From Solirubrobacterales bacterium (GTDB taxonomy: Bacteria; Actinomycetota; Thermoleophilia; Solirubrobacterales; Solirubrobacteraceae), in contig JAOPZQ010000680.1 in assembly GCA_025964075.1 (NCBI GenBank), forward strand, positions 1-13,909: a stretch of 13,909 nt of DNA. The letters run 5' to 3'. Made by a program: the position numbers and the translations under genes. Of the stretch, positions 6,432-13,758 are shown one piece after another. Positions within the stretch are counted from its first letter, which is position 1, and each line of letters begins with the position of its first letter. The notes beneath the pieces were generated by a model that was not told where the DNA came from, did no database searches, and worked only from the letters and a program-made list of their open reading frames with translations.

Positions 6432-7427
6432 ATGGCGAGGGAGCCGCTCCGCGACGGGCACGGCCGGGCCATCGGCGACCTCAGGGTCTCGGTCACCGAC
6501 CGCTGCAACTTCCGCTGCCAGTACTGCATGCCCGCCGAGGGGCTGCCGTGGCTCGAGCGCGAGGCGATCCTCCACTTCGAGGAGATCGAGCGGCTGGTCG
6601 CGCTGCTCGGCTCGATGGGCGTGCACGACATCCGGCTCACCGGCGGCGAGCCGCTGGTGCGCCGGGAGTTCCCGAAGCTGGTGGCACGGCTTGCCGCCCT
6701 GGAGGACGTCCACGATCTCTCCGTGACGACGAACGGCTTCCTGCTCGAGCGCGACGCCGCCGCGCTCGTCGAGGCCGGCGTCGACCGCGTCAACGTCTCG
6801 ATCGACTCCCTGCAGCGCGACCGCTTCTACGAGATGACCCGCCGCGACGCGCTGCCGCAGGTCCTCCGCGGGCTCGAGGCGCTCGGGGCGCACCCGCAGG
6901 TCCATCCGATCAAGGTGAACGCCGTCGCCCTGCGCGACTTCACCGAGGACGAGGCGATCCCGTTCGCCGACTTCGCCCGCCGCCACCCCTACGAGGTGCG
7001 CTTCATCGAGTTCATGCCGCTCGACGGCGACCACGCTTGGTCGCGCGACCAGGTCCTGACCGGCGACGAACTGCGCGCGATCATCCACGCGCGCTGGCCG
7101 CTCGAGCCCGAGCCGCGCGAGCCCCACGCGACCGCCCGCGTCTTCCGCTTCGCCGACGGCCAGGGCCGCATCGGCTTCATCAACCCGGTCAGCGAGCCGT
7201 TCTGCGGCGACTGCAATCGCATCCGCCTGACCGCCGACGGCACGCTCCGCACGTGCCTGTTCTCGCTGAACGAGACCGACCTGCGCGGCCCGCTGCGCGC
7301 CGGCGCAAGCGACGACGACCTCGAGCAGATCCTCCGCGACGCCGTGTGGCGCAAGGAGCTGAAGCACCACGTGAACGACCCCGGCTTCGTGCAGCCGACC
7401 CGGACGATGTCGGCGATCGGCGGCTAG
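6432..7427 (+). CDS. moaA: GTP 3',8-cyclase MoaA (molybdenum cofactor biosynthesis)
   Basis: Radical-SAM enzyme of 331 residues that converts GTP to 3',8-cyclo-7,8-dihydro-GTP, the first step of molybdenum cofactor synthesis; MoaC then makes cPMP. DRCNFRCQYCMP gives the N-terminal CxxxCxxC [4Fe-4S] site (Cys25, 29, 32). LTGGEPLVR (69-77) is the SAM-binding GGE motif, and VNVSIDSL and VKVNAV-type strands follow the usual MoaA barrel. The C-terminal cluster C-x2-C-x13-C is intact (Cys258, 261, 275, in FCGDCNRIRLTADGTLRTC). The chain ends in GG, the conserved MoaA tail that enters the active site. Length is normal. No moaC, moaE or moeA is adjacent, but a mobA-like gene starts at the far end of the window. 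The stop TAG shares the palindrome CTAG with the convergent GH3 stop. Confidence 0.96.
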   Translation: MAREPLRDGHGRAIGDLRVSVTDRCNFRCQYCMPAEGLPWLEREAILHFEEIERLVALLGSMGVHDIRLTGGEPLVRREFPKLVARLAALEDVHDLSVTTNGFLLERDAAALVEAGVDRVNVSIDSLQRDRFYEMTRRDALPQVLRGLEALGAHPQVHPIKVNAVALRDFTEDEAIPFADFARRHPYEVRFIEFMPLDGDHAWSRDQVLTGDELRAIIHARWPLEPEPREPHATARVFRFADGQGRIGFINPVSEPFCGDCNRIRLTADGTLRTCLFSLNETDLRGPLRAGASDDDLEQILRDAVWRKELKHHVNDPGFVQPTRTMSAIGG

Positions 7428-9733
7428 CCGCTCACCGTGAACGACGCGGTGAGGTCCGCGGTCGAGCTGTCGCCGGCGTAGACGTCGATCGCGCCGGGCT
7501 CCACCACGAACTGGCCGCTGTTGTCGTAGAAGCCGACGTCGCTCCGGTCGAGCCGGAACGACACCGTCTTGGTCTGCCCCGGCGCCAGCGTGACGCGCTC
7601 GAACCCGCGCAGGCGACGCACCGGCTGCGAGATGCTCGCCACGGGGTCGTGGAGGTAGAGCTGCACCACGTCGTCGCCCGTGCGGCTGCCGGTGTTCTTG
7701 ACGTCGACGGACGCGACGACGCTGCCCTGGGAGGACATCGTCGACGAGCTCAGCTTCAGGTTCGACACCGAGAACGTGGTGTAGCTGAGGCCGAACCCGA
7801 ACGGGTACAGCGGCGCGCACGTCGGCAGGTCGCGGTAGCGCGAGTCGTACTTGGACGACGTGTCGCACGGCCGGCCTGTCGGCTCGTGGTTGTAGTAGAT
7901 CGGGACCTGGCCGACGTTCTGCGGGAACGTCACCGGCAGCTTGCCGCCGGGGTTGACCTTGCCGAACACCACGTCGGCGACGGCGTTGCCGGCCTGGAGA
8001 CCCGGGAACCACGCCTCGAGGATCGCGGGCGAGCTGGCGGCCACCGCGCCCAGCGTCAACGGGCGGCCGTTGAAGAGGACGACGACGACCGGCTTGCCGT
8101 TCGCGGCCGCGACGACGCGGTCGATCAGCTGCTGCTGGAGGCCCGGCAGGTCGATGTTGCTGCGCGACTCGGCCTCGCCGCTCATCTCGCGCGGCTCACC
8201 GAGGGCGAGCACGATCTGGTCGGCCTGCTGCGCCGCGGCCGCCGCCGCGCCGAAGCCGGCGTCGGACGCGCACTCGTGCGCCGGATCGGCGAGGTCGCTG
8301 TTGCTCATCGTGCAGCCCGGGGTGAAAGTGGTGTTCGCGTCCTGCGCCTTGATGCCCGCGAACGCCGTCACCGCGTCCGTGTCCCGACCGACGCCCCACC
8401 ACGGGCCCAGCATGTCGTGCTGGTCGTTCCCGAGCGGGCCGATCACGGCCACGGACTTGTGCGGGTCGAGCGGCAGCGTGCCCTTGTCGTTCTTCAGCAG
8501 CACCATCGACCGGCTCGCCGCGCTGCGCTCCGCGGCCAGGTCGGCGGGCGTCATCGTCTTGCCCGCGATCTTGGTCTGGTCGACGTAGGGATGGTCGAAC
8601 AGGCCGGCGCGGAACTTCACGCGCAGGATCCGGCGCACGGCGTCGTCGATGCGCGACATCGAGATTCGGTTCGAGGCCAGCAGCTGCTTGCCGAAGTCGA
8701 CGTAGTTGGTGCTGACCATCTCCATGTCGGTGCCGGCGTTCAGCGCGGCCTGCGCGGCGCCGGGGCCGTCAGCGGCGACGCCGTGCCCGCACGGACCCGA
8801 GTCGGGGTTCTTCGGCGGGCAGGCCCGCAGCTCGGCGACCGCCGTGTAGTCGCTTTCGATGAACCCGTCGAAGCCCCAGCGCTGCTTCAGGATGCTGGTC
8901 TCGGTGTCGTGGTTCGCGCAACCCGGCACGCCGCTGATGGCGTTGAACGAGCACATCGCCGTGTCGGCGCCGGCGTCGACCGCGGCCTTGAACGGCGGCA
9001 GGTAGAAGTTGAACAGCCGCTGCACGGACATGTCGGTCGTGTTGTACTCGCGGCCCCCCTCCGGCTGGCCGTAGGCGGCAAGGTGCTTCGGGCTCGTCAC
9101 GACCTTGTCGGGCGCGCTGTAGTCGGAGCCCTGCGCCGCCCGCACGCGGGCGGCCGCAATGACCGAGCCGAGGTACGGGTCCTCGCCGGCGCCCTCGGAG
9201 ATGCGGCCCCACCGCGGCTCGTGCGAGACGTCGACCATCGGGCTGTAGATCTGCTTGATCCCGGTGGCGGCGGTCTCCCGCGCCGCGATCGTGTCGTCCG
9301 TGGCCGCCACGTTCGGGTCGAAGCTGCTGGCCTCGGCGAGCGGGATCGGGAACGTCGTGCGGAAGCCGTGGATCGTGTCGTAGGCGAAGAGGATCGGGAT
9401 GTGCAGCCGGCTCTGCTCGACGGCGACGTGCTGGTAGTGGTCGATCTTCGCCGGGTCGGTCAGGCTGAAGACCCCGCCCACGCCCTTGCGGGCCCCGTCG
9501 TCGGTGATCTGCCCGTCGGAGAGCAGCTGGAGTTGCTGGAGCTTCTCGTCGACGGTCATCTTCGACAACAGCGCGTCGATCTTCCGCTCGACGCCCTGGC
9601 TCGCCGGCGCGCGCGTCGGCGCGAGGGCGCTGTCGTCGCTCGGCCGCGTGGCGGCGATGACGCCTCCCGCGGCGAGCGAGCTGAGCACCACGATCGCCGC
9701 TGCGATCGCCAGCTTGCGTCCCCGTCGATCCAT
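7424..9733 (-). CDS. Secreted/membrane-anchored GH3 beta-glucosidase, BglX-like
   Basis: Predicted 769-residue exported retaining beta-glucosidase. Residues 1-29 (MDRRGRKLAIAAAIVVLSSLAAGGVIAAT) form a signal peptide or N-terminal anchor. The GH3 barrel shows IPILFAYDTIHGFRTTFPIPL (112-132), GEDPYLGS (183-190), SPKHLAAYG (214-222) and GFIESDYTAV (290-299), with D295 the predicted nucleophile. In the second domain E520 in MSGEAESR is the likely acid/base, and GGKLPVTFP (597-604) and PFGFGLSYT (644-652) are family signatures. An Fn3-like domain (about 660-760) closes the chain, with NTGSRTGDDVVQLYL. BglX-type enzymes cleave beta-1,2, beta-1,3, beta-1,4 or beta-1,6 gluco-oligosaccharides. The ATG at 9733 is preferred because GGAGGA (9741-9746) lies 7 nt upstream; the longer open frame runs back through the divergent GH144 gene. 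Its divergent partner hints at beta-1,2-glucan. Confidence 0.94.
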   Translation of the reverse strand: MDRRGRKLAIAAAIVVLSSLAAGGVIAATRPSDDSALAPTRAPASQGVERKIDALLSKMTVDEKLQQLQLLSDGQITDDGARKGVGGVFSLTDPAKIDHYQHVAVEQSRLHIPILFAYDTIHGFRTTFPIPLAEASSFDPNVAATDDTIAARETAATGIKQIYSPMVDVSHEPRWGRISEGAGEDPYLGSVIAAARVRAAQGSDYSAPDKVVTSPKHLAAYGQPEGGREYNTTDMSVQRLFNFYLPPFKAAVDAGADTAMCSFNAISGVPGCANHDTETSILKQRWGFDGFIESDYTAVAELRACPPKNPDSGPCGHGVAADGPGAAQAALNAGTDMEMVSTNYVDFGKQLLASNRISMSRIDDAVRRILRVKFRAGLFDHPYVDQTKIAGKTMTPADLAAERSAASRSMVLLKNDKGTLPLDPHKSVAVIGPLGNDQHDMLGPWWGVGRDTDAVTAFAGIKAQDANTTFTPGCTMSNSDLADPAHECASDAGFGAAAAAAQQADQIVLALGEPREMSGEAESRSNIDLPGLQQQLIDRVVAAANGKPVVVVLFNGRPLTLGAVAASSPAILEAWFPGLQAGNAVADVVFGKVNPGGKLPVTFPQNVGQVPIYYNHEPTGRPCDTSSKYDSRYRDLPTCAPLYPFGFGLSYTTFSVSNLKLSSSTMSSQGSVVASVDVKNTGSRTGDDVVQLYLHDPVASISQPVRRLRGFERVTLAPGQTKTVSFRLDRSDVGFYDNSGQFVVEPGAIDVYAGDSSTADLTASFTVSG

Positions 9734-9740
9734 GACCCTC

Positions 9741-9746
9741 TCCTCC
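9741..9746 (-). promoter_or_regulatory. Strong Shine-Dalgarno site fixing the GH3 start
   Basis: On the minus strand GGAGGA stands 7 nt before the ATG at 9733. It is the best ribosome-binding site in the window and excludes longer alternative starts. Confidence 0.8.
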
Positions 9747-9786
9747 GATGAACGGTCCCGTCGTGCTTCGTCCCCGTCCGCGTCCG

Positions 9787-9815
9787 TGCTGAAACGTCGC
9801 TGGTTCGTTTCTGCA
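9787..9815. promoter_or_regulatory. 29-bp inverted repeat, candidate shared operator of the GH3/GH144 pair
   Basis: TGCTGAAACG and CGTTTCTGCA are inverted copies (9 of 10 positions) separated by 9 bp and centred at 9801. GAAACG/CGTTTC is the kind of half-site bound by LacI-family sugar repressors, although those usually abut or are separated by only 1-2 bp. The site is the only prominent dyad in the divergent gap, 54 bp from the GH3 start and 12-27 bp from the possible GH144 starts, so one protein could control both genes. No regulator is encoded in the window, and I see no convincing -10/-35 boxes in the gap. Confidence 0.45.
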
Positions 9816-9841
9816 CTTCCTTGGGTATGGCGGCGTGCGGC

Positions 9842-11293
9842 ATGGCACTGCGTCGGGTCATCGGCAGCGTCGCGCTGGTCCTGCTGCTCGGGCTGACGGC
9901 GCCCGCACGGGCGCCGGCCGACACCAACCTGACGCGTTACGCGCGCGCCACGTGGGCGTCGCTCGCCGCCATGACCGACCCGCATTCCGGGCTGCCGGCG
10001 GACAGCCTCGGCGCCGACGGGACGACCAGCGTCCAGACCTCGACGACGAACATCGGCGCGTACATGTGGAGCACGGTCGCGGCGCGACAGCTCGGGATCG
10101 TCACGCCGGCCGACGCCGTCGCCCGGCTGTCGAAGACGCTCGGCACCCTGGAGCGCATGGAGCGTGGCCCGAGCGGACAGTTCTACAACTGGTACGACCA
10201 CCGGACGGGCGCCAAGCTCACGGTCTGGCCCCCGACCGGCGCCGCGCTCACGCCGATCCTGTCGTCGGTCGACAACGGCTGGCTGGCGACCGGGCTGCGG
10301 ATCGTGGCGCACAGCGTCCCCGAGCTCTCGCGGCGCGCCGGCGCGCTCTACGACCGCATGGACTTCGGCTACTACTACCGGCCGACGGTCAACCGGATCG
10401 CCTTCTACGTCGCGCCGGACACCGGCGAGTCGCCGTGCTGCTACGACACGGTGGTCAGCGAGAGCCGGATCGCGAGCTACATCGGCATCGCCAAGGGCGA
10501 GCTCCCGCCGAAGGAGTACTACGGCACCTGGCGCTCGTTCCCCGACACCTGCGACTGGAGCTGGCAGGAGACGCGGCCGGTCGGGACGTGGCGGACGTAC
10601 TTCGGAGTCAACGTGTTCGAGGGCGCCTATCCCTACGCGGGGATGCGCGTGACGCCGTCTTGGGGCGGCAGCATGTTCGAGGCGCTGATGCCGGCGCTGT
10701 TCGTACCCGAGGAGCGCTGGGCGCCGCACAGCTGGGGCATCAACCATCCGGTGACCGTGCAGGCGCAGATCTACCACGGGCTCCACGAGGCGGATTACGG
10801 CTACTGGGGCTTCTCGCCGTCGAACACTCCGGAGGGCGGCTACTCCGCGTACGGCGTGGACGGGGTCGGGATGGACCCGACGGGCTATCCCTCGAACGAG
10901 GACGGCACGCTGGTCGACGCCGGCTTCTCCGGCTGCCCGGGCCGCCCCCCGCAGCCCGCGCCGCCGCCGTCCGCGTACACGAACGGCGTCGTCACGCCCC
11001 ACGCGGCGTTCCTGGCCCTGCGCTACGCACCCGACGCCGCGCGGGCCGACATCGACAAGCTCGCGCGCGACTTCCCCGGGCTCTACACGAAGTGGGGCTT
11101 CCGCGACAGCGTCAACGTCGGCACCGGCCGCGTCTCGGACGCCTACCTGTCGCTGGACCAGGGCATGATCATGGCGGCGCTCGGCAACGCGCTCGGCGAC
11201 GACGCGCTGCGCAAGGCGTTCTCGGGTCCGGACCTGGAGCGCGCCCTGCGCCCGGTGATCGGCGTCGAGGCGTTCGGCGCTAGGTCCCGCTGA
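9842..11293 (+). CDS. Secreted GH144/glycoamylase-like (PF10091-type) protein, probable beta-1,2-glucanase
   Basis: Predicted 483-residue exported (alpha/alpha)6-barrel protein of the family that contains GH144 endo-beta-1,2-glucanases and the related domain of cyclic beta-1,2-glucan synthase. The signal peptide is about residues 1-26 (MALRR, LVLLLGL core, ARAPA). Family landmarks in order are VDNGWLATGLRIV (143-155), CYDTVVSESRIASYIGIAKGELP (200-222), TPSWGGSMFEALMP (271-284), ADYGYWGFSPSNTPEGGYSAYGVDG (317-341) and VVTPHAAFLAL (383-393). Acidic residues in these motifs are catalytic candidates, but I cannot assign them. A proline-rich loop lies at 366-378. ATG 9842 gives the cleanest signal peptide; ATG 9827 or TTG 9821 are possible, and none has an SD site. 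It is divergent from the BglX-like GH3 gene. The 3' end overlaps the nitroreductase by 14 bp. Family is firm; beta-1,2 specificity is inferred. Confidence 0.85.
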   Translation: MALRRVIGSVALVLLLGLTAPARAPADTNLTRYARATWASLAAMTDPHSGLPADSLGADGTTSVQTSTTNIGAYMWSTVAARQLGIVTPADAVARLSKTLGTLERMERGPSGQFYNWYDHRTGAKLTVWPPTGAALTPILSSVDNGWLATGLRIVAHSVPELSRRAGALYDRMDFGYYYRPTVNRIAFYVAPDTGESPCCYDTVVSESRIASYIGIAKGELPPKEYYGTWRSFPDTCDWSWQETRPVGTWRTYFGVNVFEGAYPYAGMRVTPSWGGSMFEALMPALFVPEERWAPHSWGINHPVTVQAQIYHGLHEADYGYWGFSPSNTPEGGYSAYGVDGVGMDPTGYPSNEDGTLVDAGFSGCPGRPPQPAPPPSAYTNGVVTPHAAFLALRYAPDAARADIDKLARDFPGLYTKWGFRDSVNVGTGRVSDAYLSLDQGMIMAALGNALGDDALRKAFSGPDLERALRPVIGVEAFGARSR

Positions 11294-11945
11294 GGGCCTC
11301 GCCCCAGCGCTCGCCGAACGCGAACGCCTCGACGGGCTTGCGCGAGAGCTCCGGCCAGCGATCGTTCGCGCGGTGGCCGACCGCGATGTGCGCCGCGATC
11401 CCGACCCCCTCGGGCATGCCGAGGAGCTCCCGGACCTCGGGCTCGGCGCCCATCAGGATCGTCGTGAACGCGGCGCCGAGGTTCTCGGCGCGCAGCGCGA
11501 GCAGCAGGTTCTGGACGAACGGGTAGATCGACCCGCCGCCGCTGATGCTCTGGCGATGGAGGCCCGCGTCGACGATCGCCAGCGCCGCCATCTCGACGCC
11601 GACGACGAGGTGGACCGGCACCTCGTCCAGGTGCTCCGCGAAGTCGTTCGCGCGCCCGGCCCTACGGCCGCCCGGGGAGTCGTCGCCGCGGAACGCCGCG
11701 GCGCCGCGCCGCTCGAGGTAGGCGCGCCAGTGCGGCAGGTAGAGGTCGCGCAGCGCGCGGCGCGTGTCGGGCTCGCGGACGACGACCACGCGCCAGCCCT
11801 GGCGGTTGCCGCCGCTCGGCGCGAACCGGGCGTTGTCGAGGACGCGCGCGAGCACCGCGGGGTCGACCGGTTCGTCGGTGAAGCGGCGCGTCGTCGGCGC
11901 CGTCCGCATCAGCTCGTACAGCGTTTGGGCTTCGGGCGTGGTCAT
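11280..11945 (-). CDS. Nitroreductase-family FMN oxidoreductase
   Basis: Predicted 221-residue flavoprotein of the nitroreductase superfamily, which uses NAD(P)H to reduce nitro compounds, quinones, enones or related substrates in the cytosol. TRRFTDEPVD (about 19-28) has the FMN-phosphate-binding arginines. FAPSGGNRQGWRVVVV (41-56) is the classic S-G-x-N-x-Q-x-W strand-helix that contacts FMN. SIYPFVQNLLLALRAENLGAAFTT matches the central dimer-interface helix and the G-L/A segment around the isoalloxazine. The tail around GIAAHIAVGHR is typical of the C-terminal FMN site. The ATG at 11945 is supported by GGAGG (11951-11955) 5 nt upstream. It overlaps the 3' end of the GH144-like gene by 14 bp and diverges from dipZ. 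The physiological substrate is unknown. Confidence 0.9.
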   Translation of the reverse strand: MTTPEAQTLYELMRTAPTTRRFTDEPVDPAVLARVLDNARFAPSGGNRQGWRVVVVREPDTRRALRDLYLPHWRAYLERRGAAAFRGDDSPGGRRAGRANDFAEHLDEVPVHLVVGVEMAALAIVDAGLHRQSISGGGSIYPFVQNLLLALRAENLGAAFTTILMGAEPEVRELLGMPEGVGIAAHIAVGHRANDRWPELSRKPVEAFAFGERWGEALSGT

Positions 11946-11950
11946 GGCGG

Positions 11951-11955
11951 CCTCC
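11951..11955 (-). promoter_or_regulatory. Shine-Dalgarno site of the nitroreductase gene
   Basis: GGAGG on the minus strand, 5 nt before the ATG at 11945, decides this start over longer in-frame extensions that would run into dipZ. Confidence 0.7.
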
Positions 11956-11978
11956 GGGGATGCGAGTTGAGCCGGATG

Positions 11979-11984
11979 TAATGT
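11979..11984 (+). promoter_or_regulatory. Possible -10 box (TAATGT) of dipZ
   Basis: TAATGT fits TANNNT and is the most AT-rich spot in the 61-bp gap between the divergent nitroreductase and dipZ genes. It would give a leader of roughly 16 nt before the ATG at 12007. No good -35 at 16-18 bp is seen, and no SD site precedes the ATG. Confidence 0.25.
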
Positions 11985-12006
11985 CTTTCGCGCATCATTC
12001 CGCGCG

Positions 12007-13758
12007 ATGGTGCTGCTGACCCTCTTCGCGCTCGTCGCGGGCGCCGGGACGGCGATCACTCCGTGCATCCTTCCGGTCCTCCCGGCGCTCCTGTCCGCCG
12101 GCGCGACCGGCGGGCGGCGCCGGCCATTGGGGATCGTCACCGGGCTGGCCGTCGCCTACACGATCGCGATCGTCGCGCTGGCCTCGGTGGTCAAGGGCGT
12201 GGGCGTCTCCGGGAACCTGACGCGCGACCTGGCGATCGCAGTCCTCCTCGGCTTCGGCGTCATCCTCGCGATCCCGCCGCTGGCGGCCCGGATCGAGGCG
12301 TGGCTCTCGCGGCTGTCCCGGTTCGTGCCGACGCCGAAGCGCTCGGGCGACGGCTTCTGGTCGGGGACCGCCATGGGCGCCGCACTCGGATTGCTCGCCG
12401 CGCCCTGTGCGGGTCCCATCCTCGCCGCCGTGATCTCCGTCAGCGCGACGCGCGGCGCGTCGCTGAAGCTCGTCGTCATCGGCTTCGCCTACGCGGTCGG
12501 GCTCAGTGCCGTGCTGCTCCTCCTCGCGCTCGGCGGCCGCAAGGTCGTCGACCGGATCCGCCATGCGGGCCGCAGCGCCGCGGTGCAGCCGGCGCTCGGC
12601 GCGGTGCTCGTCCTCACCGGGGTCGCGATGGCCGCGAACCTCGACACGCGGTTCGAGACCGCGCTCGCCGCCCACGTGCCGAGCTTCCTCACGAACCCGA
12701 CGAAGTCGCTGGAGGACAGCGCCGCGGTGAAGCGCCGCCTCACCGCCCTGCGCGGCAAGTCGAAGTTCGACTCGGGCACCGCGGTGGCGTCGACGGGCGC
12801 GTCGCTGCCGGCGGCCGGCGTCGCGCTCAAGGGCGTGAAGACGCCCTCGCTGCCCCGCCTCGGGCCGGCGCCGGACTTCCAGGGGACCCAGCGCTGGTTC
12901 GACACGCCGGGCAACAAGCCGCTGAGCCTCGCGCAGCTGCGCGGGCGCGTCGTCCTCGTCGACTTCTGGACGTACACGTGCATCAACTGCCTGCGGACGC
13001 TGCCGTTCCTGACCGCGCTCGACGCGCGCTACCGCTCCGCCGGCCTGACGATCGTCGGCGTGCACACGCCCGAGTTCTCCTTCGAGCACGACGCCGGGAA
13101 CGTCCGGCGCTCGATCTCGCAGGCGCACATCCGCTATCCCGTCGCCCAGGACAACGGCTACGCGACGTGGAACGCCTGGGGGAACCAGTACTGGCCGGCC
13201 GAGTACCTGATCGACTCGGGCGGCCAGGTCCGCCACACGCAGTTCGGCGAGGGCGACTACAAGCAGAGCGAGGCGGCGGTGCGGGCCCTGCTGGCCGAGG
13301 CGGGAGCCAGGAGCCTGCCGCCGCCGATCACGGCGAAGGCGATCGTCCCCTCGGCCCTGCTCGCGACGCCCGAGACCTACCTCGGGACCGCGCGCGCCGA
13401 CCCGCAGCGGCTCCGCGTGTACAAGGGCGTCCACGACTACGGGGCGCCGCCGTCCTCCCTGCCGCTGAGCGCGTTCGCGCTCACCGGCACGTGGCAGGCC
13501 ACGCCGGAGGCCGCGACGGCGGTCAAGGGCGCCGGCCTCGAGGCCACGTTCCAGGCCGCCGACGTCTACCTCGTCCTCAGCTCCGCGGGCGGGAAGCCGC
13601 GACGGATCCGCGTGCTGGTCGACGGCCGCCCGGCCGGCACCGTCACGGTCACGGACCAGCGCCTCTATCGGCTCGTGCACCTGCCGCGCGCCGAACGCCA
13701 TCGGCTCACGTTGCAGGTCGCGAACGGCCTGTCGGGCTACGCGTTCACGTTCGGCTGA
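12007..13758 (+). CDS. dipZ: DipZ-type CcdA / thioredoxin / C-terminal carbohydrate-binding-like fusion protein
   Basis: Predicted 583-residue membrane protein that passes electrons from cytoplasmic thioredoxin across the membrane to an extracytoplasmic thioredoxin-like domain. Residues 1-210 form a CcdA/DsbD-beta-like membrane domain with about six hydrophobic helices and two conserved cysteines in TPCILPVLP (Cys20) and APCAGP (Cys134). A linker runs to about 285. The TlpA/thioredoxin domain (285-435) has WTYTCINCLRTLP with the redox pair Cys325/Cys328, and WPAEYLID supplies the cis-Pro loop. The last ~130 residues (GTARADPQRLRVYKG... to GYAFTFG) are beta-rich and resemble the C-terminal module of Mycobacterium tuberculosis DipZ. 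Architecture matches DipZ, though shorter than the mycobacterial protein. Likely partners are secreted proteins with disulfides or cytochrome c maturation. The 3' end overlaps the mobA-like gene by 14 bp. Confidence 0.92.
   Translation: MVLLTLFALVAGAGTAITPCILPVLPALLSAGATGGRRRPLGIVTGLAVAYTIAIVALASVVKGVGVSGNLTRDLAIAVLLGFGVILAIPPLAARIEAWLSRLSRFVPTPKRSGDGFWSGTAMGAALGLLAAPCAGPILAAVISVSATRGASLKLVVIGFAYAVGLSAVLLLLALGGRKVVDRIRHAGRSAAVQPALGAVLVLTGVAMAANLDTRFETALAAHVPSFLTNPTKSLEDSAAVKRRLTALRGKSKFDSGTAVASTGASLPAAGVALKGVKTPSLPRLGPAPDFQGTQRWFDTPGNKPLSLAQLRGRVVLVDFWTYTCINCLRTLPFLTALDARYRSAGLTIVGVHTPEFSFEHDAGNVRRSISQAHIRYPVAQDNGYATWNAWGNQYWPAEYLIDSGGQVRHTQFGEGDYKQSEAAVRALLAEAGARSLPPPITAKAIVPSALLATPETYLGTARADPQRLRVYKGVHDYGAPPSSLPLSAFALTGTWQATPEAATAVKGAGLEATFQAADVYLVLSSAGGKPRRIRVLVDGRPAGTVTVTDQRLYRLVHLPRAERHRLTLQVANGLSGYAFTFG

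Noticed and set aside
6311..9751. A 1146-codon plus-strand open frame through moaA and antisense to the BglX-like gene
   Set aside because: Shadow frame: it contradicts the clear MoaA frame and the GH3 reading on the opposite strand.
9734..11002. N-terminal extension of the BglX-like GH3 frame
   Set aside because: The signal peptide and the GGAGGA site 7 nt upstream fix the start at 9733; the extension is antisense to the GH144-like gene and has no domain.
11946..12140. N-terminal extension of the nitroreductase frame
   Set aside because: GGAGG and the conserved family start fit the ATG at 11945; the extension would overlap dipZ and adds no recognisable sequence.
11995..13701. A 568-codon minus-strand open frame opposite dipZ
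   Set aside because: The plus-strand reading has the complete CcdA/thioredoxin architecture with CxxC; the antisense product is charged low-complexity sequence.
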